This document shows, piece by piece, positions 8,338 to 14,658 of a stretch of 19,477 bases of DNA. A program made the position numbers and the translations under genes. Position 1 is the first letter of the stretch. Each line of letters begins with the position of its first letter. Source of the DNA: Panacagrimonas sp052387335 (GTDB lineage Bacteria > Pseudomonadota > Gammaproteobacteria > Nevskiales > Nevskiaceae); contig JBQTJH010000101.1 in assembly GCA_052387335.1 (NCBI GenBank), forward strand, positions 1-19,477. The letters run 5' to 3'. Under the pieces are notes generated by a model. That model was not told the origin of the DNA. It saw nothing but the letters and a program-made list of their open reading frames with translations, and did no database searches.

Positions 8338-8365
8338 AATAAAAACGCCCGCTTGCGCGGGCGTT
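8338..8365 (-). terminator. Intrinsic terminator after rpmB-rpmG, just before mgtE
   Basis: On the minus strand a 9-bp perfect stem (AACGCCCGC / GCGGGCGTT, bases 8344-8352 and 8357-8365) with a 4-base loop runs into a TTTTTAT tract. This is a textbook Rho-independent terminator for the rpmB-rpmG transcript. Because it ends 23 bases before the mgtE ATG, it may also act as an attenuator for mgtE. Confidence 0.85.
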
Positions 8366-8542
8366 GGATTTTGCTCTCCAGCTCGGCGCCGGTGGCCTTG
8401 ATCGGCTCCAGCGCTCGTTGTTCTCAAGCGGTCAGACTGACAAAGAAATAAGGCAGCCTGTTGACAGTTTCGGGCCCAAAATTGAATCGGGCCGCAGAGC
8501 GTACTCCTTTTGACTGGCCATGCAAGGCCAGCCCACAGGACG
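8366..8542 (-). other. 177-bp untranslated region between rpmG and the mgtE-proximal terminator
   Basis: No credible gene is seen. On the minus strand it holds a hairpin 11 bases after the rpmG stop (CTGGCC/GGCCAG, 8514-8531) followed by TCAAAAGG, and a weaker one (GGCCC/GGGCC, 8473-8493). It could be the rpmG 3'UTR, a leader for mgtE, or both. An open frame runs from about 8425 to an ATGA overlap with mgtE but has no start codon. Confidence 0.45.
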
Positions 8543-8716
8543 CTATTTAATTTTCGCTTCCTTGAACTCGACGTGCTTGCGCACGACCGGGTCGTACTTG
8601 CTGAAGGAGAACTTGTCCGGCGTGTTCTTCTTGTTCTTGGTGGTGGTGTAGTAGAAGCCCGTGCCCGCGGTGGACACCAGCTTGATCTTTTCGCGGTCTT
8701 TCTTGCCCTTGGCCAT
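8543..8716 (-). CDS. rpmG: 50S ribosomal protein L33 (zinc-free form)
   Basis: A 57-residue basic protein: MAKGKKDREKIKLVSTAGTG at the start, FYYTTTKNKKNTPDKF in the middle, DPVVRKHVEFKEAKIK at the end. This matches bacterial L33 throughout. It has no cysteines, so it is the C-minus type without a zinc ribbon. The start at 8716 has an AGGA Shine-Dalgarno sequence. It lies 16 bp after rpmB, the usual L28-L33 operon, and ends at the terminator described at 8338-8365. Confidence 0.97.
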   Translation of the reverse strand: MAKGKKDREKIKLVSTAGTGFYYTTTKNKKNTPDKFSFSKYDPVVRKHVEFKEAKIK

Positions 8717-8732
8717 GATCGTTTCCTAAGAC

Positions 8733-8969
8733 TCAGACCTTCGTGCCGTTCTTGCGCAGCTCGGCGATCACCGCCTCGATGCCCTTCTTATCAATGATGC
8801 GCAGGCCGTGATGCGACACGCGCAGCTTGATGAACTTCTTCTCGGCCTCCACCCAGAAACGATGGGTGTGAAGATTCGGCTCGAACCGGCGACGACGCCT
8901 GTTGTTGGCGTGCGACACGGTGTTACCGACCATCGGCTTCTTGCCGGTGACTTGGCAGACTTTGGACAT
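8733..8969 (-). CDS. rpmB: 50S ribosomal protein L28
   Basis: A 78-residue large-subunit protein. The N-terminus MSKVCQVTGKKPMVGN, the basic NNRRRRRFEPNLH stretch and the FWVEAEKKFIKLRVS segment are diagnostic for L28. Length is normal. It is the first gene of rpmB-rpmG; the promoter should lie in 8970-9073, but I cannot assign clear -35/-10 boxes. radC lies upstream on the same strand, separated by a repeat element. Confidence 0.97.
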   Translation of the reverse strand: MSKVCQVTGKKPMVGNTVSHANNRRRRRFEPNLHTHRFWVEAEKKFIKLRVSHHGLRIIDKKGIEAVIAELRKNGTKV

Positions 8970-9073
8970 GACGCGCTCTCTTGGAGGCGGGACACCCAGC
9001 CGGGTGGCCCATTTTGGGGGCGCGAACGATACCAGCGGTCCGCCGCAACGGCAACCACCAAAAACTCACATCG

Positions 9074-9184
9074 CCCTCCCTCGCATGCGGGGGAGGGTCG
9101 GGATCGGGGCGGGGGGCGCTCGACCCGTCGCGGTGCAGATTCTCCGCCGCCCCCCTCCCAGCCTCCCCCCGCACGCGGGGGAGG
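9074..9184. repeat. REPIN-like inverted pair of REP palindromes
   Basis: Two GC-rich hairpins face each other. One is CCCTCCC...GGGAGGG (9074-9097), followed by a G-rich tail. The other is CCTCCCCC...GGGGGAGG (9162-9184), preceded by the complementary C-rich tail (CCCCCCTCCCAG). Each unit is therefore a hairpin plus a G-rich strip, and the two are in opposite orientation, the layout of a REPIN. It ends 5 bp from the radC stop codon and separates radC from rpmB. Confidence 0.75.
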
Positions 9185-9189
9185 AGTCA

Positions 9190-9864
9190 TTACAACCAGC
9201 CCCGCTCGGCGAAGCTGGTGGGCGGCCCCTCGCCAACCACGAAATGATCCAGCACCCGCACGTCCACCAAGGCCAGGGCCTGCTTGAGGCGCTCGGTCAG
9301 GACCCGATCCGCAGCCGAGGGCTCGGCCACGCCGCTGGGATGGTTGTGCGCAAAGATCACTGCCGCGGCGCCCAACGCCAGCGCGCGTTTGACCACTTCG
9401 CGCGGGTACACGCTGGCAGCGTCCAAGGTGCCCTGGCTCAATTCCTCGGCCGCCAGCACCCGGTGCTGCGCGTCCAGGAATAGGGCGGCAAACACCTCGC
9501 GGTCGCGGTCACGCAGCCAGGCGGTCAGATACTTCCGCGTTGCGGCCGGATCGGACAGCGCGTCGCGTCGCCGCAAGTCTTCGGCCAGCACGCGACGTCC
9601 CATCTCGATCACGGCCTGCAACTGCACGTACTTGGCCAGACCCAGGCCGCGCGCCTCGCAGAACTGTTCAGGCGAGGCCTTCACCAGCGCTCGCAAGGAG
9701 CCGAAACGGGACAGCAGATCACGCGCCAGATCCACTGCGCTGCGGCCGGCGACGCCGGTACGCAAGAAGATGGCCAGCAGTTCGGCGTCGGACAAGGCGT
9801 CCGCTCCACGCGCGAGTAATTTTTCGCGCGGTCTTTCGTCCTCGGGCCAGTCGGCGATCGACAT
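9190..9864 (-). CDS. radC: RadC family protein (UPF0758, JAMM/MPN+ domain)
   Basis: The 224-residue protein begins MSIADWPEDERPREKLL, the family-typical N-terminus, so the ATG at 9864 is preferred over a TTG at 9873. An N-terminal helix-hairpin-helix-like region (about 20-100) precedes the JAMM domain, with metal ligands H173-N-H175 and D186 in the HNHPSG...PSAAD block and the conserved DHFVVGEG near the end. RadC was once linked to DNA repair, but its cellular role and substrate remain unclear. It is conserved beside rpmB-rpmG in many gammaproteobacteria. The upstream region is shared with maeB and contains a CRP-type site. Confidence 0.93.
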   Translation of the reverse strand: MSIADWPEDERPREKLLARGADALSDAELLAIFLRTGVAGRSAVDLARDLLSRFGSLRALVKASPEQFCEARGLGLAKYVQLQAVIEMGRRVLAEDLRRRDALSDPAATRKYLTAWLRDRDREVFAALFLDAQHRVLAAEELSQGTLDAASVYPREVVKRALALGAAAVIFAHNHPSGVAEPSAADRVLTERLKQALALVDVRVLDHFVVGEGPPTSFAERGWL

Positions 9865-9918
9865 GCCTGGCAAGTTACGCAGCCGGTCAGCAGGCGTCTA
9901 TGGCGAGTGTTTTTGCAC

Positions 9919-9934
9919 TGTGAGTCATGTCACA
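9919..9934. promoter_or_regulatory. Perfect CRP-type operator core
   Basis: TGTGA-GTCATG-TCACA matches the TGTGA-N6-TCACA consensus of CRP/Vfr/Clp regulators at all ten defined positions. It lies in the 169-bp divergent region, centred about 107 bp upstream of the maeB start and 62 bp upstream of the radC start. Control of maeB by a CRP-like protein is the more natural reading, since carbon flux through malic enzyme fits that regulon, but the target is inferred. Confidence 0.7.
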
Positions 9935-9955
9935 ACGCGGGCGGCGGGTCCCAGC

Positions 9956-9982
9956 GCCGGACTGACATTGAGTCAGCCCGGC
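9956..9982. promoter_or_regulatory. Inverted repeat upstream of maeB
   Basis: Arms of 11 bp (GCCGGACTGAC and GTCAGCCCGGC) around a 5-base spacer ATTGA pair with a single mismatch. It lies between the CRP-type site and the maeB start, with no T-run following. It could be a second operator or an mRNA leader hairpin; the sequence does not decide. Confidence 0.45.
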
Positions 9983-10033
9983 GTTAACCCGCCGTGGCAG
10001 GATATGCGCCCAATTTGCCGGCCGTAATTTCCC

Positions 10034-12355
10034 TTGAAACTCCGCGAAGGCCTGCGCCAGGCCGCCCTCGATTACCACGAGCGTCCGACCCCCGGGAAGA
10101 TTTCCGTTACGCCGACCAAGCAGCTGGTCACCCAGCGCGACCTGGCCCTGGCCTATTCACCGGGCGTGGCGGCGGCCTGCGAGGAAATCGTCGCCGCCCC
10201 GGTCAATGCCTTCCGCTACACCGCGCGCGGCAATCTGGTGGGCGTCATCACCAACGGCACCGCGGTGCTGGGCCTGGGTGCCATCGGCCCGCTCGCGGCC
10301 AAGCCGGTGATGGAAGGCAAGGGCGTGCTGTTCAAGAAATTCGCCGGCATCGATGTGTTCGACATCGAGATCAACGAGCGCGACCCGGACAAGCTGATCG
10401 AGATCATCGCCGCGCTGGAACCCACCTTCGGCGGCATCAATCTGGAAGACATCAAGGCGCCGGAGTGTTTTCACGTGGAGCGCGCCTTGCGTGGGCGGCT
10501 GAAGATTCCCGTGTTTCACGACGATCAGCACGGCACCGCGATCATCGTTAGCGCCGCCACGCTCAACGGCTTGAAGGTGGTGAACAAGGACATCACGCAG
10601 ATCAAGCTGGTGGTCAGTGGTGCCGGCGCCGCGGCACTGGCCTGCGTCGATCTGCTACTGGATCTGGGGTTGCCGATAAAAAACATCTGGCTCACCGATC
10701 TGGCCGGCGTGGTGTATCAGGGCCGTACCGAGTTGATGGATCCGGACAAGGCGCGCTTCGCGCAGGCCACCGACCATCGCAGCTTGATGGACGTGATCGA
10801 AGGCGCGGATATGTTCCTGGGGCTGTCCGCCGGCGGCGTGCTCAAGCCCGAGATGGTGGCCAAGATGGCACCGCAGCCGCTGATCTTTGCGCTGGCCAAT
10901 CCCACACCGGAAATCCTGCCCGAAGAAGTGAAGTCGGTGCGCGACGATGCCGTGATCGCCACTGGCCGCACCGACTATCCCAATCAGGTCAACAATGTTC
11001 TGTGCTTCCCCTTCATTTTTCGTGGCGCGCTCGACGTGGGCGCCACCACCATCACGCGCGAGATGGAAATTGCCACGGTGCATGCAATCGCCGAACTCGC
11101 GCGCCTGGAACAGAGCGACGTGGTGGCCAGCGCTTACGGCATCGAAGACCTTCAGTTCGGCCCTGAATACCTGATTCCCAAACCTTTCGATCCGCGCTTG
11201 ATCGTGCAGATCGCGCCCGCAGTGGCGCGGGCGGCAATGGAGTCGGGCGTGGCCACGCGCCCCATCGCCGACTTCGAGGCGTATCGCGAACAGTTGCAGC
11301 GCTTCACCACCCACAGCGGCACCATGATGAAGCCGGTGGTGGAAAGCGCGCGCAAGGCGCCAGCCGAGAAGAAGCGCATCATCTTTGCCGAGGGCGAAGA
11401 AGAGCGCGTGCTGCGTGCGGTGCAGGTGCTGGTGGACGACAAGCTGGCGCAGCCCATTCTGGTTGGCCGTCCGGCGGTGATTGAAAAGCGCATCAAGAAA
11501 TTTGGTCTGCGTCTCAAACCCGGTGTGCATTTCACCTTGGTCAATCCGGAATTCGACGCGCGCTTCCCGGATTACTGGCAGGACTATCACCAGACCATGT
11601 CGCGCCGCGGCGTCACTGCGCAGTACGCCAAGCTGGAAATGCGTCGGCGACCCACGCTGATTGCGGCCATGCTGCTCAAGAAGGGCGAAGGTGACGGCAT
11701 GATCTGCGGCACCGTCAGTAATTACGGGCGGCACTTGCAGTACATCGACCGCGTGCTGGGGCTGTCACCGGGCGCGAGCTGCTACGCCGCGATGAATGCG
11801 CTGATCCTGCCCAACCGTCAGGTGTTCATTGTGGACACGCACGTGAACATCGATCCCACGGCCGAACAACTGGCCGAGATCACCGTGCGCGCTGCCGATC
11901 ACATCCGCCGCTTCGGCATTGAGCCCAAGGCCGCGCTGCTGTCGCACTCCAACTTCGGCAGCTCGAACGCTGCGTCCGCGGTCAAAATGCGGCAGGTCCT
12001 GGCGCTACTGCGCGAGCGCGCCCCGGACCTGGAAGTGGACGGCGAGATGCATGGCGATTGCGCGCTGGATGAAGCCATGCGCATGCGCATCCTGCCCGAC
12101 TCCACGCTCAAGGGCAGCGCGAATCTGCTGGTGATGCCCAATGGCGACGCCGCCAACATCGCCTACAACCTGCTCAAGACCGCCGCTGGCAACAACGTGG
12201 CGGTCGGCCCCATCCTGCTTGGCTGCAGCGCGCCGGTTCACGTCATGACGCCCTCGGCCACGGTGCGGCGCATCGTCAACATGACGGCGCTGACGGTGGT
12301 GGAGGCGAATCTCGTGACGGCGCGCGAACCGGGAAACCCCCTCGCCCCGCGATAG
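10034..12355 (+). CDS. maeB: NADP-dependent malic enzyme with C-terminal phosphotransacetylase-like domain
   Basis: A 773-residue two-domain protein. It decarboxylates malate oxidatively to pyruvate with NADP+, giving NADPH. Residues 1-160 are the malic N-domain (SPTKQ-type loop, LAYSPGV, GNLVGVITNGTAVLG). Next come FHDDQHGTA (161-169) and the Rossmann dinucleotide loop SGAGAA (195-200). From about 430 to 765 it is phosphotransacetylase-like; in MaeB proteins this part is regulatory and binds acetyl-CoA. The start is a TTG, supported by alignment of the following residues with MaeB N-termini. The last ~7 residues (GNPLAPR) and the stop codon fall inside a REP-like palindrome. A CRP-type site lies upstream. 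Confidence 0.94.
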   Translation: MKLREGLRQAALDYHERPTPGKISVTPTKQLVTQRDLALAYSPGVAAACEEIVAAPVNAFRYTARGNLVGVITNGTAVLGLGAIGPLAAKPVMEGKGVLFKKFAGIDVFDIEINERDPDKLIEIIAALEPTFGGINLEDIKAPECFHVERALRGRLKIPVFHDDQHGTAIIVSAATLNGLKVVNKDITQIKLVVSGAGAAALACVDLLLDLGLPIKNIWLTDLAGVVYQGRTELMDPDKARFAQATDHRSLMDVIEGADMFLGLSAGGVLKPEMVAKMAPQPLIFALANPTPEILPEEVKSVRDDAVIATGRTDYPNQVNNVLCFPFIFRGALDVGATTITREMEIATVHAIAELARLEQSDVVASAYGIEDLQFGPEYLIPKPFDPRLIVQIAPAVARAAMESGVATRPIADFEAYREQLQRFTTHSGTMMKPVVESARKAPAEKKRIIFAEGEEERVLRAVQVLVDDKLAQPILVGRPAVIEKRIKKFGLRLKPGVHFTLVNPEFDARFPDYWQDYHQTMSRRGVTAQYAKLEMRRRPTLIAAMLLKKGEGDGMICGTVSNYGRHLQYIDRVLGLSPGASCYAAMNALILPNRQVFIVDTHVNIDPTAEQLAEITVRAADHIRRFGIEPKAALLSHSNFGSSNAASAVKMRQVLALLRERAPDLEVDGEMHGDCALDEAMRMRILPDSTLKGSANLLVMPNGDAANIAYNLLKTAAGNNVAVGPILLGCSAPVHVMTPSATVRRIVNMTALTVVEANLVTAREPGNPLAPR

Positions 12356-12443
12356 CGGGGAGAGGGCTGGGGTGAGGGGCAGTCGGAAAGTGCGCCCACC
12401 CTCGTCGCCCCCTCCCCACCCTCCCCCGCTACGCAGGGGAGGG
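12338..12443. repeat. REPIN-like inverted pair between maeB and coaBC
   Basis: The first unit is CCCTCGCCCCGC-GATA-GCGGGGAGAGGG-type pairing (12338-12366, one mismatch), followed by CTGGGGTGAGGGG. The second is CCCTCCCC/GGGGAGGG (12419-12443), preceded by the complementary C-rich strip. The two are in opposite orientation, as in the 9074-9184 element. The maeB stop TAG (12353-12355) lies in the loop and stem of the first unit. Confidence 0.78.
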
Positions 12444-12471
12444 AGAACAACCTGCTCTAAACTCCAATCCC

Positions 12472-13695
12472 ATGAGCAACCCAGCGCCCATTCCCAACCT
12501 CCAATCTCGCCGCATCCTGCTCGGCGTCACCGGTGGCATCGCCGCCTACAAGGCAGCCGACTTGACGCGCCGACTGGTCGAAGCCGGCGCCGAGGTGCAG
12601 GTGGTGATGACCCAGGGCGCACAGCACTTCATTGGTGCCACCACGTTTCAGGCGCTGTCTGGCCGCAGCGTGCGCGATTCGCTATGGGACCCGCAGGGCG
12701 AAGCGGCGATGAGCCATATCGAACTGGCGCGCTGGCCGCATCTGATCCTCATTGCCCCGGCCTCCGCCGATGTCATCGCGCGCCTGGCCATGGGCCGTGC
12801 CGACGACCTACTCACCACCCTGGCGCTGGCCACGGACAAGCCGGTGGCGATTGCACCGGCCATGAATCGGCTGATGTGGAGCAACGCCGCCACGCAGGCC
12901 AATGTTGCAACGCTGACTGCGCGCGGCGTACACATTCTGGGGCCGGGCGCGGGCTTTCAGGCGTGCGGCGAAATTGGCGAAGGCCGCATGCGCGAGCCGC
13001 TGGATTTGCGCGCGGATGTGGCGCAACTGCTTGCCTCTGGTCCGCTGCAGGGTCGGCATGTAGTGATCACCGCCGGTCCCACGCGTGAACCCATCGACCC
13101 GGTTCGCTTCATCACCAATCGTTCGTCCGGCAAACAGGGCTATGCCCTGGCCCTGGCCTTTGCACATCTGGGCGCGCGCGTGACCCTGGTGTCCGGCCCG
13201 ACGAACCTGCCCGCACCCGTCGGCGTGCAGCGTGTAGACGTGGAGACCGCGCAGCAGATGTGCGAGGCCTCGCTGCAAGCAGCGGCTACGGCCGATCTGT
13301 TCATTGGTACCGCAGCGGTAGCGGATTACCGCGCAGCAAATTTTGCGCCGGAAAAAATCAAGAAACAGGCGAACGAATTCAGTCTGCAACTCACGCGCAA
13401 CGACGACATTCTCATGCGCGTTCGCGCCCTGCAGCCACAGCTGTTTATGGTTGGCTTTGCCGCTGAAACCGAAAAGCTCGAACAGCACGCGCGCGAAAAA
13501 TTGGTGAAAAAGCAATTGCAGATGGTGGCCGCCAACTGGGTGGGCAACGGCCGCGCGTTTGATCGCGACGACAACCAGCTCAGCGTGTTCTGGGCCGAGG
13601 GTGCGCGCGAACTGGTCGCTGCTCCGAAAGATGTGATTGCACGTGAACTCGCGACGTTGATCGTGGAGCGCTACACCGCAAATACACCCTCGTGA
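12472..13695 (+). CDS. coaBC: Bifunctional phosphopantothenoylcysteine decarboxylase / phosphopantothenate-cysteine ligase
   Basis: A 407-residue fusion that performs two consecutive steps of coenzyme A synthesis: ligation of cysteine to 4'-phosphopantothenate (CoaB) and decarboxylation to 4'-phosphopantetheine (CoaC). The N-terminal flavoprotein half shows GVTGGIAAYK (18-27), the catalytic His in SHIELARWPH (H82), PAMN (129-132) and the ACGEIGEGRM loop with C165. The CoaB half starts near 190 with VVITAGPTREPIDPVRFITN and RSSGKQG, and includes AAVADYR and the KIKK lysines. All motifs are intact. dut follows, as is common, but with an unusually long repeat-filled gap. Confidence 0.96.
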   Translation: MSNPAPIPNLQSRRILLGVTGGIAAYKAADLTRRLVEAGAEVQVVMTQGAQHFIGATTFQALSGRSVRDSLWDPQGEAAMSHIELARWPHLILIAPASADVIARLAMGRADDLLTTLALATDKPVAIAPAMNRLMWSNAATQANVATLTARGVHILGPGAGFQACGEIGEGRMREPLDLRADVAQLLASGPLQGRHVVITAGPTREPIDPVRFITNRSSGKQGYALALAFAHLGARVTLVSGPTNLPAPVGVQRVDVETAQQMCEASLQAAATADLFIGTAAVADYRAANFAPEKIKKQANEFSLQLTRNDDILMRVRALQPQLFMVGFAAETEKLEQHAREKLVKKQLQMVAANWVGNGRAFDRDDNQLSVFWAEGARELVAAPKDVIARELATLIVERYTANTPS

Positions 13696-13705
13696 TTACA
13701 TGCCT

Positions 13706-13720
13706 TCTCCCATCGGGAGA
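13706..13720 (+). terminator. Hairpin 10 bases after coaBC
   Basis: TCTCCC-ATC-GGGAGA forms a 6-bp stem with a 3-base loop, followed by TTGAATTTC. The T-tract is poor, so termination would be weak or factor-dependent. The stem sequence also resembles a shortened REP palindrome. Confidence 0.4.
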
Positions 13721-13751
13721 TTGAATTTCGCGAAACGAAAGAGGCGCGAAG

Positions 13752-13807
13752 CGGTTGGGTCCCGGTGTGGGAGTGCCTCAATGGTCACTCCCACATCAGC
13801 CCAACCG
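13752..13807. repeat. 56-bp imperfect inverted repeat flanked by GAGGCGC direct repeats
   Basis: Outer arms CGGTTGGG/CCCAACCG (8 bp, perfect) and inner arms TGTGGGAGTG/CACTCCCACA (10 bp, perfect) enclose a 10-base loop, with an internal bulge of about 6 and 4 bases. The heptamer GAGGCGC occurs directly repeated just outside (13741-13747 and 13812-13818). Its sequence differs from the REP units nearby. It could be a small non-autonomous mobile element or a structured leader for dut. Confidence 0.65.
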
Positions 13808-13849
13808 GGATGAGGCGCTTTTCAGAACGTAGGCCCACGCTCGGAGAGG

Positions 13850-13883
13850 CCCTCACCCCTACCCCTCTCCCAAAGGGAGAGGG
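13850..13883. repeat. Single REP-like palindrome upstream of dut
   Basis: CCCTCTCCC-AAA-GGGAGAGGG is a perfect 9-bp stem with a 3-base loop, preceded by CCCTCACCCCTA. Read on the minus strand, it has the hairpin-then-GGGGTGAGGG layout of the units at 12338-12443. It is a singlet, without an inverted partner. Confidence 0.75.
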
Positions 13884-13917
13884 ATCACCACTTAATATCA
13901 ATAGAGTTTCCATAAAA

Positions 13918-14373
13918 ATGGCCCGCATCCAACTCAAAATTCTTGACCCGCGCCTCGGCCGCGAACTGCCCCTGCCCGCCTACGCCACCGACGGTTCTGC
14001 CGGCATGGACCTGCGTGTACTGGCTGACGCGCCGCTGGACCTGGCCCCGGGCCAGACCACGCTGCTGCGCACCGGGCTGTCGATCTACATTGCCGACCCC
14101 AACCTCGCTGCCGTGATCCTGCCGCGTTCGGGCCTGGGCCATAAGAACGGCATCGTGCTCGGCAATCTGGTGGGCTTGATCGACTCCGACTACCAGGGCG
14201 AGCTGATGGTGTCCTGCTGGAACCGCGGCCAGAGCAGCTTCACCATCAACCCAGGTGAACGTATCGCGCAGCTGGTGATCGTGCCGGTGGTGCGGGCGGA
14301 ATTTGAACTGGTGTCGGACTTCGAAGCCACGGATCGCGGCGCCGGCGGGTTCGGACATACAGGACGTCATTAG
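13918..14373 (+). CDS. dut: Deoxyuridine 5'-triphosphate nucleotidohydrolase (dUTPase)
   Basis: A 151-residue trimeric dUTPase that hydrolyses dUTP to dUMP and pyrophosphate, keeping uracil out of DNA and feeding dTMP synthesis. All five motifs are present: AGMDLR (28-33), PRSGLGHKNG (69-78), GLIDSDYQGEL (86-96), GERIAQLV (113-120) and RGAGGFGHTG (140-149). The ATG at 13918 gives the standard length; an upstream in-frame start at 13765 would translate repeats. A TAATAT hexamer at 13893-13898 may be a -10 box of its own promoter, since the gap to coaBC is 222 bp. Confidence 0.96.
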   Translation: MARIQLKILDPRLGRELPLPAYATDGSAGMDLRVLADAPLDLAPGQTTLLRTGLSIYIADPNLAAVILPRSGLGHKNGIVLGNLVGLIDSDYQGELMVSCWNRGQSSFTINPGERIAQLVIVPVVRAEFELVSDFEATDRGAGGFGHTGRH

Positions 14374-14374
14374 C

Positions 14375-14402
14375 CAGACTAGGCTAGTCTGCAATAAAGG
14401 AG
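14375..14402 (+). promoter_or_regulatory. Palindromic operator and ribosome-binding site of the toxin-antitoxin operon
   Basis: CAGACTAG-G-CTAGTCTG is a perfect 17-base palindrome (14375-14391) that begins one base after the dut stop. It is followed by AAAGGAG (14396-14402), 7 bases before the antitoxin ATG. Phd/YefM antitoxins repress their own operon by binding such palindromes; binding here is inferred. Confidence 0.7.
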
Positions 14403-14409
14403 CATTGCC

Positions 14410-14658
14410 ATGACATCCGTAAACATGCTGCAGGCTAAGTCTTCGCTGTCCCGCCTCGTGGAATCGATCGAGCAGGGTCGCGAGCGTGAAATCGTGATCG
14501 CGCGGAATGGCCGCCCGGCTGCCAAGCTTGTGCCAATCAATACCGTGCTAGCCGGTAAACGCATCGGCGTCGCCAAGGGCAAATTCAAGGTGCCGAGCAA
14601 CATCGACGCCCACAATGACGAGGCTGCCAAACTCTTTCTTGGCCGGCAAAAGCCTTGA
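14410..14658 (+). CDS. Phd/YefM-family antitoxin
   Basis: An 82-residue protein. The N-terminal ~50 residues fit the Phd/YefM fold: MTSVNMLQAKSSLSRLVESI is a dimerisation and DNA-binding segment, and IVIARNGRPAAKLVPI is the conserved strand-turn-strand. The C-terminal part, rich in charged residues and ending DEAAKLFLGRQKP, should wrap around and block the toxin. A strong Shine-Dalgarno sequence and a palindromic operator precede it. The stop overlaps the toxin start by 4 bases, the classic coupling of antitoxin and toxin. It follows directly on dut, in a place where metabolic genes usually follow. Confidence 0.87.
   Translation: MTSVNMLQAKSSLSRLVESIEQGREREIVIARNGRPAAKLVPINTVLAGKRIGVAKGKFKVPSNIDAHNDEAAKLFLGRQKP

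Noticed and set aside
8318..8425. Possible small gene or leader peptide overlapping the mgtE start by ATGA
   Set aside because: The frame has no ATG, GTG or TTG start after its upstream stop, and it runs through the terminator hairpin.
8461..8487. TTGACA on the plus strand between rpmG and mgtE as a promoter
   Set aside because: No -10 box lies at a 16-18 base spacing and no plus-strand gene follows.
10655..11734. 359-residue minus-strand open frame inside maeB
   Set aside because: Long antisense frames are common opposite GC-rich genes. Its His/Gly/Arg-rich composition is that of an antisense reading and it lacks recognisable motifs, while maeB on the other strand is unmistakable.
12238..12450. 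70-residue minus-strand frame ending maeB and crossing the repeat
   Set aside because: Its CPSPQPSPRYRG stretch is the well-known spurious translation of REP-like palindromes.
13765..13917. N-terminal extension of dut
   Set aside because: The 51 extra residues are translated from the inverted repeat and the REP unit. The ATG at 13918 gives the standard dUTPase length.
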